Positions 16,244 to 24,505 of a stretch of 25,267 nucleotides of DNA are shown piece by piece. The DNA comes from a virus. Where the stretch lies: positions 1-25,267 of IMG/VR virus record IMGVR_UViG_3300037805_000555. One strand, written 5' to 3'. A program made the position numbers and the translations under genes. The notes under the pieces were generated by a model. That model was not told the DNA's origin. It made no database searches and was given only the letters and a program-made list of their open reading frames with translations. The stretch's first letter is position 1. Each line of letters starts with the position of its first letter.

Positions 16244-16271
16244 TTGTATTTAATAATAAAATCATTATAAT
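16244..16271 (+). promoter_or_regulatory. Possible promoter before the packaging genes
   Basis: TTGTAT at 16244-16249 and TATAAT at 16266-16271 with the 16-bp spacer common in this window. The start near 16278 would fall inside the terminator hairpin, so transcripts made here would escape it. Confidence 0.5.
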
Positions 16272-16298
16272 AGACTTATTAACACTAAGTCTTTTTTT
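16272..16298 (+). terminator. Intrinsic terminator one base before the late genes
   Basis: AGACTT (16272-16277) pairs with AAGTCT (16287-16292) across a nine-base loop, followed by a run of T to 16298. The next ATG is at 16299. Confidence 0.7.
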
Positions 16299-16478
16299 AT
16301 GCACGAAAGAATACATATATGATGTTCTTGTAAAGCTTGTAGAACACCTTGATATAGGAATAGCTTTAGGCAAGACCAAATCAAGATAGGACATAGAAAG
16401 AAAAGAAGATTATATAAACAGCATCTTAAAGTAGGAAATGATGAGGTAATTGAAAATGCACTTATATATACAGATTAA
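16299..16478 (+). CDS. Small Cys-containing basic protein (59 aa)
   Basis: GCSCKACRTPG near residues 8-18 (C-x-C-x2-C) is followed by a basic stretch GHRKKRRLYKQHLK. A likely DNA- or RNA-binding protein with a metal site. It heads the packaging unit directly after the terminator, with the ATG touching the T run. The exact family is not recognised. Confidence 0.7.
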
Positions 16479-16489
16479 CTAAGCCTATT

Positions 16490-17008
16490 ATGAAGCCTAG
16501 AAAAATAATTAATAAATGAGCTATATTTTGATACTATTCTGTTATAAAAGAAATTGAATGACAAGAGGTTAGGAGATTTGAATGTATCTGCATCTGTTGA
16601 AATATTAGGAATGTAAGATTAGATAAATTAAGATGAAAAGACAGTAATAGTTGTTGATGTATTAGAAAGAGGTATAAGTGAGGACATTGAATGACTTGAA
16701 CTAGATTTTATTATATATATAAGAACTTAAAGGCTAGATGTACTAATGAGTGGGCTACTTGATATACAGACTACTGAGAGAGATGAATAAAAAATCTATG
16801 GAATAGCTTTATAGATTTTAGAGATGATATGTATAAAGACTATTTAAAACACGAAAAGAAATATTGAACTAAAAATACAACTATTGATAGAATTGATAAC
16901 GAATGAAATTATCATAAAAGTAACTGTAAATGGAGTACAATTTTAGAACAATCTAATAATAAGAGAAGTAATATAGGTTACTATACAAATAAGAAATTTA
17001 TTTTATAA
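16490..17008 (+). CDS. Homing-type endonuclease, DRIDNxGNY family (172 aa)
   Basis: The N-terminal part has a Cys pattern (CICICG ... SCGC) like a zinc ribbon. The core carries GHGMTGTRFYYIYKNLKARC, then GERGI and FIDFRDDMYKD. The C-terminal TTIDRIDNEGNY and NCKWSTILEQSNNKR are the marks of a widespread phage and bacterial HNH-like endonuclease family often called homing endonuclease. It sits directly before terS, a frequent place for such genes. The family pattern is strong; activity is inferred. Confidence 0.82.
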
Positions 17009-17019
17009 TAAATACAACT

Positions 17020-17364
17020 ATGGCTTGATGAAGACCACCAAAGATTACACCTGCTGTACTGTCTAAATTAGAGGAGGGATTTACATATTCTTTAACTGAT
17101 GAAGAATGTTGCCTTTTTGCTGATATTTCGCCTAAAACCCTTTATAGATATATAGAAGACAATCCTAAGTTCTGACAGAGAAAAGAGATATTAAAGAGGC
17201 AACCCAATATTACAGCCAAGATGAATTGGACAAATGAAATAAAAAAATGAACATACAATAGTTCAAAAGAATGGCTAGAAAGAAAAGCTAAGAGTGAATT
17301 TAGTTTAAGACAAGAAATACAGGCAGAAGTTGAATGAAACATTATAATTAAATTTGATATATAA
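17020..17364 (+). CDS. terS: Terminase small subunit (114 aa)
   Basis: It begins MAGGRPPKITPAVLSKLEEG; the two leading Gly are TGA codons. The segment LTDEECCLFADISPKTLYRYIEDNP (about 26-50) is a helix-turn-helix that would recognise the packaging site. It continues with KEWLERKAKSEFSLRQEI, a helical oligomerisation segment. The length is typical for a small subunit. Its stop overlaps the terL start as TAATG, the usual terS-terL coupling. Confidence 0.88.
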
Positions 17365-18677
17365 TGGTTGAGAAAATAAAATCATTTGCTAGAGAGATTA
17401 CACTAGACTTAAAGTTTCTTAGAGCTTGGCAAAAACTATTCTTTAGTAATGCTAAAAGGTTTAATGTACTTGTTATTCACAGGAGAGCCTGAAAGACTAT
17501 CGTTGTGGTAGTTTTTTTGATATATAAAGCAATTAGACATAAATGAATGTATTGATATATCGCACCTACTTATAAACAGGCTAAATTGATTGCATTTGAT
17601 TTTCTTATGAGATTTGCCCAAAAGATACCTTGAACTGAGATTAATAAGTCTGAGTTAAAAGTTACACTATTTAATTGAAGCTCTATTATATTATTCTGAG
17701 CTGATACTCCTGATAGTTTGAGATGATTAGATTTGAAATGAGCAGTATTTGATGAATATGCACAACAGCCTAGTAATATCTACTGAGAGATTGTCTTCCC
17801 AATGATTAATGCGAACTGAGGTTGGGTTGTTTGGATATGAACACCTAAAGGAAAGAATATCTTTTATAGATTATATAATAAGGCAATCAAAGATGATAAG
17901 TTCTATGTAGATTATTTAACTGTTGATGATACAGGATTATTAAATGCTGAACAATTAGAGTTAGCGAGAGGCGAAATGAGTGAGGAAGAATTTAATCAAG
18001 AATATTATTTGAGTTGGACTGCATCTATCAAATGAAGTTATTACTGAAAACAAATTGAAGAAGCAAGGAGAGAAGATAGAATTAGAAAATGATTATTTGA
18101 TAGTTTATTACCTGTTTATACATTTTGGGATTTATGAATGTCTGATGCAATGGCAATAGTGTTTGCCCAATTTGTTTGAAACGAGATTAGAATTATAGAT
18201 TACTACGAGAATAGCTGACATTGATTTGAATTATATAGAGATTTGATGATATGAGAGATAGAGTTTTATTGAAGAATGAAGAAGTATAAATATTGAGGGC
18301 ATTATTTCCCACACGATATTGCAGTAAGAGAATTAAGCACAGGATTAAGTAGAATGGAAACAGTACAAGACTTATTCTGAATAGACAAATGTGATGTTGT
18401 TGAGAAGTTAAGTGTTATGGATTGAATTAATGCTTGAAGAAGAATATTTGAGAAGATTTACTTTGATGCTGATAATTGTGAGATATTCTTAGATAAATTA
18501 GCAAGTTATAAGGCTAAGGTTGATGAGAAGAATTGAACAGTATGAAAGCCTGAACACGATGAAAACTCACATTGTTGAGATGCCTTTAGATATATGGCAG
18601 TTTGATATACAAAAGCAATCGCCCCTGAATACAGTTGAGGAATAACACAGCCTGATTATTCTGATTATTTATATTAG
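17364..18677 (+). CDS. terL: Terminase large subunit (437 aa)
   Basis: Walker A is HRRAGKT at residues 39-45, where Gly43 is the TGA codon 17490-17492. Walker B is AVFDEYAQ with Asp130-Glu131. The ATPase coupling region follows (GWVVWIGTPKGKN). The nuclease domain starts at TFWDLGMSDA with its first metal-binding Asp and ends with HDENSHCGDAFRYMAV, the conserved last Asp. Length and order fit the motor that cuts and packages phage DNA. It ends with TAG. About 60 bases with a hairpin separate it from the portal gene. Confidence 0.96.
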
Positions 18678-18703
18678 TTATTAATTTGCCTTTTTTCTCT
18701 AAA

Positions 18704-18723
18704 TAATAATACTACGATTATTA
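18704..18723 (+). repeat. Short perfect hairpin before the portal gene
   Basis: TAATAAT (18704-18710) and ATTATTA (18717-18723) around a six-base loop ACTACG, 18 bases before the portal ATG. It may influence portal translation or be an operator. Confidence 0.5.
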
Positions 18724-18741
18724 GATAATAACTAAACTATT

Positions 18742-20685
18742 ATGGAATTGGATTTATTATGATTAACTAAAGATGAAATTCTTACTCAAGTTTCTGCTGA
18801 AAAGGATTTGAGTGCGAGTTACTTTGAAGAAAAAAGACAGCAGTTTAGAGATAGAATTAAACTGATTAACTGACAAGCTAAATGAAAAGATAAAGTAAAT
18901 ATTAATATTGCTTCATCTCAGATTAATACTCTTATTGCCTTATCATATCAAGATGAGCTTACTGTAAAGTTTCAATGAAGAAGCTTTGAAGATTATGAAG
19001 TGGCTGATAACCTAGAAAACCTAGCTAGATTTGATACAGATGAGATGAATATGGATTGGAAGAATTACCAAAAAGAGTTTGATAGACTATTCTATTGAGT
19101 ATCTGTAAGAATATTTGATAACTTTGATAGTAAAAGAAATGTTCCAATGTTTACAGTTCAAGACCCAATGGCTTGGTATGCTGACCCAACTCCAACTTGA
19201 TATACTGCTCAAGATTTTAGGTTTCATTGATTTGAAAGTGAAGTTACAATGACACAATTAAAAAATGAAAGTTCTGCATTAGTAGCATCTGCTTGATTTT
19301 TTAATCTTGATGATTTACAAACTACAATTTCTACTGAAAGAGAAAAGAATTTACAATATAGAAATGAGGCAGATAAATTAGCTTTTCAAAAAGATACTAC
19401 TGCAAATGCCTTAATTACTATTTATAATCATTATACAATTATAAAGTGAGAGAAATACTTTGTTGTAGTTGATAGTGATTGTAAAAACATACTGAAACTA
19501 ATTAAATTAGATGCTGTTAATGAAGAAGAAAAGAAAGATGCTAGTTTAATACCATTTCCTGTTGTTCTAAACTACTTTAGACCAAGTAGAGATAATCCTA
19601 TGGGTTATTCTGTTATGGATTATGTAGAAGACAAACAAAGAGCATCTAGTAAATTATTTAATCTACAATTAATCAAGGCAACAAAAGAAGCACTTGGTTG
19701 AGATTTTGTTTATGATGTGAATAAGATTAAGAATAGAGCTGATTTACAAAAACCTAGTATTACTTCAAGATATATTTGAATTAATCTTAAATCAGGAGAA
19801 AATATTTGAAATGTTGTACAAGAAGTTGCAAGAGAAAAACTTACACAAGATGTTGAGATGATGAGAAATAGCTTAAATAGAGAAGTACAAAACTCTACTT
19901 GAATTGATTGAATTATACAATGAGTTAGATGAGATAGAAGTATTACAGCTAGAGAAAGTCAAACTATACAACAGAATGCAAATCTTAATCTTGCTCTGAA
20001 TAATAAAGTGAATAGTTGGGGAGAGAAAGCCTTTTGGAAATTATGGTATAGATGTTATAGAGAATACTTCTCAGGAAGTGCAGAAAAGATTGTTAGATTA
20101 TCTAATTGATTTGGTAGTAATGTTATGAATTTCAAGAAAGTTGATTTTATCACTACAAATGATATAGATATTGATATAATAAATAAATCTGATGAAGATG
20201 CTAAAGTAGCAGAAGAAAAATTAAACATACCTAATTACCAAATACTTCTACAAGACCCAAATATTCCAAAGATAAATAAAACATTCATAAACAGGCATAT
20301 ATTAAGAATTAGTGGTACTCCTGCTAATATGATTAAGCAAATGATACCTGAAACTTATGAAGAACAAGATGCTAAAGAACAAATCTCAGTATTAAATCAC
20401 GATATAGAAATACAAGATATTGATGTACAAACAGACCAAGCAACATATCTTATGATATATAAAAGATGATTGCCTACTGATGCTATGAAGAAGATTACAG
20501 CTAAAAGAGAAGCAATATATAAAGAACAGTTAAAACAAAAAACACAGGCTTGACTTAATGTAGATTGAATGCCTCAATGACAACAACAATGAATGTGATG
20601 AGCAATAAACAACTCAATGGCTAATTCACAATCTGCACAAAGACAAGATTGAGAAAGTGCTAGTATTGCTGACATAGCTTGATAA
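18742..20685 (+). CDS. Portal protein (647 aa)
   Basis: It follows terL, where the portal belongs, and has a portal-like build. An N-terminal helical wing begins LLGLTKDEILTQVSAEKD. The core has MFTVQDPMAWYADPTPTG near residue 140, NYFRPSRDNPMGYSVMDYVEDKQ near 290 and a long stem helix region with SITARESQTIQQNANLNLA. The C-terminal 60 residues are Gln/Gly-rich and low in complexity. A length near 650 suits portals of phages with N4-gp56-type capsids. Portals form the twelve-fold ring through which DNA enters. Identity rests on position, size and these segments. Confidence 0.85.
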
Positions 20686-20696
20686 TAACAAAAACT

Positions 20697-20736
20697 TGCC
20701 CTTACTTATAATTTAATTATAATAGGGGCATTATTT
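20697..20736 (+). terminator. Terminator after the portal gene
   Basis: TGCCC (20697-20701) pairs with GGGCA (20726-20730), with an inner stem TTATAAT/ATTATAA. The T-rich tail is short (TTATTTT), so strength is uncertain. Confidence 0.6.
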
Positions 20737-20750
20737 TATAACATTTTTAT

Positions 20751-21026
20751 ATGGAAATACCTACTTTTGATAAAGATTTAGTTACTAAAGAAGCCATAGA
20801 AGCACATTTAACAGATATACAATTTAAGTATATAGCTTGTCATACTAATATTAACTCAATCAATATAATGTTAGGAGCAATTAAGGCAGATATAGAAGAA
20901 TGAAATGGAGATACAAAATCTTTAGAGATAGCTTTAGATGAACAAAATAATCAATTAGCATCTAATATATGAGCTATTGGTATTCATACAGACAATATAG
21001 AATTTTTAAAATCTAACCTAGACTAA
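20751..21026 (+). CDS. Hypothetical protein between portal and scaffold (91 aa)
   Basis: An acidic helical protein (LVTKEAIEAHLTDIQFKYIA ... SLEIALDEQNNQLASNIG) with likely coiled coil. The position suggests a head-assembly or accessory role. Not recognised. Confidence 0.72.
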
Positions 21027-21027
21027 A

Positions 21028-21690
21028 ATGGTAATATCAAGAGCAAATTCAATGTGAATAAATTTAATGGAGGGGACAAAAAATCCGTTTCAAGTAAGTA
21101 ATATTAGTAAATTACAAGATTTTTATGGTCTATCTTATATTGACTTATTTGATGAAACTGAAATGAAAAAGAAATGAGTTAAGAAAGAAGATTTAGAATA
21201 TATAAAAGAGAACAGAGAGGTAGAGTTCGCTAAAAAGCCTACTGAATGATTTGAATTAAGAGATGTTCAATGAAAAGAAAAGTATAAAAAACTACAACAG
21301 TTTTATGGATTTAGTCTAAAAGACACTCAAGATACTGATAAATTATTGAAATTAGGAATGAATAATGAAGATATATTATATATCACTTGAAAAGATTTAG
21401 ATGAGAAAAAAACAAGTAAATCAAAGGAAGTATTTAAAAAAATAGTAAAAGAAGCTCAAGATGAAGTTATTGCAGAAATGAAGAAAGATTTATGATGAGT
21501 TTCTCCTATCGCTTTGTGAAGTAAATGAACTCCTGAAATAGAAGATGCTAAAGAAGCTGAGATTGGTGGTATAGAATTATTAGATGAAATTAGTGAACTT
21601 AGAGAACAATATAAAAAAGAACATTGAAAATATCCAAGCTCTCAAATGAAATTAGAAACACTTAAAAAGAAATTATGAGTAAAGAACTAA
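21028..21690 (+). CDS. Hypothetical Lys/Glu-rich protein (220 aa)
   Basis: Highly charged and helical. FYGLSYIDLFD near residue 35 and FYGFSLKD near residue 95 are similar, suggesting an internal repeat of roughly 60 residues. The C-terminal part (LDEISELREQYKKEHGKYPSSQMKLETLKKKLG) looks like a helical hairpin. It may be a head or internal virion protein by position. It overlaps the next gene by 16 bases. Confidence 0.75.
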
Positions 21691-21941
21691 ATGCCTTAAA
21701 AGGTATGAAACAATTACAAAACTTCCCACCTTATCTAAAATTATGTAATGAAATAGAATTACAAATACAAGATTTAGATGCACAAATACTAGATACTATA
21801 TGAGAGAATGAATTGAAATATACTTATATGGATTTAAAGAAAGTTGAGAGATTGTTGTTAAAACAATTCCTTGAGTTACCTGAAAATATAATCTCTAGTT
21901 TTGATAATATTGTTGAAACAGTTGATAAAGAAGAAGACTAA
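21675..21941 (+). CDS. Hypothetical protein (88 aa)
   Basis: Helical throughout (LKGMKQLQNFPPYLKL ... EIELQIQDLDAQILDTIG). Only one TGA codon. Its stop lies in the loop of the terminator at 21931-21958. Probably a small head-assembly protein by position. Confidence 0.72.
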
Positions 21942-21958
21942 TAATCTTCTTTTTTTTT
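21931..21958 (+). terminator. Strong terminator before the scaffold gene
   Basis: AAGAAGA (21931-21937) pairs with TCTTCTT (21945-21951), followed by T to 21958. The last T bases are shared with the next -35 box. Confidence 0.8.
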
Positions 21959-21984
21959 GACAAAAATCTCTGTATACATATATT
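21957..21984 (+). promoter_or_regulatory. Upstream promoter of the scaffold-capsid pair
   Basis: TTGACA at 21957-21962 and TATATT at 21979-21984, 16 bp apart. Confidence 0.65.
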
Positions 21985-22010
21985 GAACAATGCAGTTGTT
22001 GCTGTATAAT
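21983..22010 (+). promoter_or_regulatory. Downstream promoter of the scaffold-capsid pair
   Basis: TTGAAC at 21983-21988 and TATAAT at 22005-22010, again 16 bp apart. It overlaps the upstream promoter by two bases, giving tandem promoters for the most needed virion genes. Confidence 0.65.
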
Positions 22011-22032
22011 AATAACACTTAACAAATTAAAT

Positions 22033-22611
22033 ATGAGCGATTGAGCAAATATTGACAATCTAAGTTCTGAGGAACTTAATAGTGCCTTGATGAACGATAT
22101 AGCAAAACTTGACTGAGGTTGAGGAGATGCACCTGCTGACACAAAACCTAAAGCTGAGGCTTGAGATTGAGAAGAAGCACCTACTGAGCCAACTGACCCT
22201 GCTAATGCAGATGATGAAAACCTTAGTAAGCCTGAAAAAAAGATTAAGAAACTCCTTTGACAAAGAAATGAGGAAAAGGATAAGAATATTACTCTTGAAA
22301 ACAGGATAAAAGAACTAGAAAAACAAAATGCCGATAACAAGTTTTATACATCTAATCCTGATGCTGAAACACACAAAGAGGCTATTGATAAACTAATTGA
22401 AGAAAGAGGTTTTACAAGAGATGAAGCATATTTAATAACAGCGAATAAAGATATATTAGCTGATAATAGAACTGCTACTGCTTGAAATAGATGAATTGTA
22501 TGAACAACACCTTGAGCAAATCTTAGGGATAAAAAACCTAACGATATGTCTTTAGATGAGTTAAATGTTACAGTAAGGGAAATGGAAAAAGCTTGAACAA
22601 TAGGTATTTAA
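22033..22611 (+). CDS. Capsid scaffolding protein (192 aa)
   Basis: The first 75 residues are acidic, Gly/Pro/Ala-rich and look disordered. A coiled coil follows (KKIKKLLGQRNEEKDKNITL, then ENRIKELEKQ). The rest is a helical C-terminal part (DMSLDELNVTVREMEKAG), which in scaffolds contacts the capsid protein. Size, composition and place directly before the capsid gene are typical. A minus-strand frame of 154 codons opposite this gene (21876-22340) is a shadow. Confidence 0.8.
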
Positions 22612-22635
22612 TAATTATTTATTAACTATAAGATT

Positions 22636-23553
22636 ATGGCTTCTATAACAAGATGAGATTTGAATGCTTGAGTATTACAAACTTGGCTATATAGAACAGT
22701 TTTAGAAAACTTTGAGCCAAATGTAGAATTTTTCAATATGTGAGAAAAACCTATGTTTGAAGATGGATATAATACTGTATCTTGGGCAAAATTTTCTCAA
22801 TTAACTGTTTCTACTGCTACTGCTACTCTAACTGATTGAGTAACACCTACTGAAACTGCATTTAATGCAACAGTAATAACTGCTAGTCCTGAGGAATATG
22901 GTATATATGTAAACTTATCTAGTATGTTACTAGATACTACTGCTATAAACTTTATACAAGGGTCTGCAAAAGAAATTGGGTCTAATATGGCTAGAATTAT
23001 AGATAACATTGTACAAGATGAAGTTATGACTTGAACTAATGTTAGATATAGTTGAGATGCTACTTCAAGAGTTACTATTGATGCTACTGATACACTAGAC
23101 TGAGAAGACTTAATTGGTGCATATACACAATTACAATCTGCTAATGCTCCAACTTACGAGGGTTACTATGTTGCAATTTTGCACCCACATACTGTTTACG
23201 ATTTAAAGAAAGATACATCTGTAACTTGATTTATTGAAACAAACAAATATGTAACTCCTGAAAAAATGATTAAAGGAGAAATTGGGGCAATCAATGGTGT
23301 GAGAATAGTTGTAAGTTCAAATGTTAATACATTTACTTCTACTGTTACTGTTTACCCAACATTAATTTGTGGTAGAGGTGCTTATGGTGTTCCAAGCTTA
23401 AACAGCCTACAAACATTTATAACTCCTAGAACTGCATCTGATAGCGACCCACTTGCACAAAGGGTCAAAGTTGGTGCTAAAGTTGCATTCGTTTCTAAAA
23501 TATTGCAAGAAGATGCAATGATTAGACTTGAAAGTGCCACTAGTTTTGCATAG
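22636..23553 (+). CDS. Major capsid protein, N4-gp56-like (305 aa)
   Basis: Marks of the N4-gp56 major capsid family: early LYRTVLENFEPNVEFFNMGEK, then YNTVSWAKFSQLTVSTA, and VTPTETAFNATVITASPEEYG with YVNLSSMLLDT. Later come GYYVAILHPHTVYDLKKD and EIGAINGVRIVVSSNV, and the end DPLAQRVKVGAKVAFV. This is an HK97-fold shell protein. Length is near the lower end of the family. By my count TGA encodes eight of 21 glycines, and none of the last 95 residues. It ends with TAG followed by a terminator. Confidence 0.93.
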
Positions 23554-23587
23554 CCAAAAACTATCTAAACTAAATACAATAGAAATT

Positions 23588-23608
23588 AAGACCTTAGGGT
23601 CTTTTTTT
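23588..23608 (+). terminator. Strong terminator after the capsid gene
   Basis: AAGACC (23588-23593) and GGTCTT (23598-23603) around a four-base loop, then T to 23608. Confidence 0.85.
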
Positions 23609-23641
23609 ATTATCTTAACTTTATTAAATAAGTATTTTTCT

Positions 23642-23669
23642 TTGACAAACAGATTAATATCAATATTAA
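23642..23669 (+). promoter_or_regulatory. Promoter of the Rha-type gene
   Basis: TTGACA at 23642-23647 and TATTAA at 23664-23669 with a 16-bp spacer. Confidence 0.65.
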
Positions 23670-23697
23670 AGTTGATTTATTAATAAATATAGATAGT

Positions 23698-23722
23698 ATT
23701 AGTATTTATTAATAATACTAAT
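23698..23722 (+). promoter_or_regulatory. Perfect palindrome before the Rha-type gene
   Basis: ATTAGTATT (23698-23706) and AATACTAAT (23714-23722) form a 9-bp inverted repeat with a seven-base centre, ending two bases before the ATG. A second palindrome, TTTATTAATAAA, lies about 20 bases upstream. Good candidates for an operator, or for an RNA hairpin that hides the start. Confidence 0.55.
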
Positions 23723-23724
23723 AT

Positions 23725-24432
23725 ATGGTTTCAGAATTAGTTAATTTAGTTAAATGAGAAGCAAGAACTACAAGTAATAGAATTTGAGAAGAATTTTGAG
23801 TTGCTCATATGGAAATACTTAGAAAAATTAGGAAATTTACTATGGAAATTTCCATAGAAGATTTTAATAAAATGTTTGTTAAATCTACATATGAAAATTC
23901 ATATAAAAGGATATTTGAAAATTATTCAATAAATAGAGATTGATATATGTTTCTCGTTATGAATATTCATAATAAAAAAGCTAATAGTAAAAAATTACAA
24001 TTTATTAAAGCTTTTAATGATATGGAGAAAATTTTATTACAACAACAAAATTCCGAATGGTTAACAACTAGAGAATTATGAAAGGCTATAAGATTACAAG
24101 CAACAGATACTATAAAAGATTTTATTGAATATGCAAAAGAGCAAGGTGCAAGTAGTGGAGTAAAATTTTATTATGCTAATTTAACTAAAGCTGAATATAA
24201 AGCATTAAAATTACTACAACATAATAAACCTAAAACTAGAGATACTTTAGATAAAATGGAGTTATTTCACTTAACAGTTGCAGAGAATATGTTAAAAGGT
24301 GTTATTGTAGAAGAAATGAAAAAAGGCACACATTATAAAGAAATATACTTATTATGTAAACTAGCACTAGATAAGTTTGCTGATACATTGTATTTAGATG
24401 ACATTTGACAAAAACAAATAAGAGCAGATTAA
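23725..24432 (+). CDS. Rha-family phage regulatory protein (235 aa)
   Basis: The N-terminal 115 residues follow the Rha pattern: RTTSNRIGEEFGVAHMEILRKIR (14-36), then FNKMFVKSTYENSY, NRDGYMFLVM and KKLQFIKAFNDMEK. Rha proteins are phage regulators first known from temperate lambdoid phages; they affect growth depending on host factors and resemble antirepressors. The C-terminal half (LTTRELGKAIRL ... LTKAEYKALKLL) is a separate helical domain. It has its own promoter, palindrome and terminator, so it stands as an independent unit among the virion genes. Confidence 0.82.
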
Positions 24433-24450
24433 TTTCTGCCCTTTTTTTTT
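24421..24450 (+). terminator. Terminator after the Rha-type gene
   Basis: GCAGA (24424-24428) pairs with TCTGC (24435-24439), with the stop codon in the loop and a run of nine T after a few C. Confidence 0.7.
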
Positions 24451-24505
24451 GCTTTTTATTTCTCAGGTATTAAGATATAAGTATTAATTAATAATTTTGC
24501 CAAAA

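Larger units (their letters stand above)
16183..16298 (+). promoter_or_regulatory. Candidate terminator/antiterminator switch before the late genes
   Basis: Arm A, ATACACTAAG (16183-16192), is exactly complementary to arm B, CTTAGTGTAT (16229-16238). Arm B can instead pair over eight bases with ACACTAAG at 16282-16289 (arm C). Arm C overlaps the loop and 3' stem of the terminator AGACTT/AAGTCT (16272-16277 with 16287-16292). Pairing A-B would leave the terminator free; pairing B-C would break it. This is the classic layout of an attenuator. The signal sensed is unknown. Confidence 0.55.

Noticed and set aside
21876-22340. Minus-strand open frame of 154 codons
   Set aside because: It is antisense to the scaffold gene and a product of its Ser/Phe-rich complement; the plus-strand gene has clear context.
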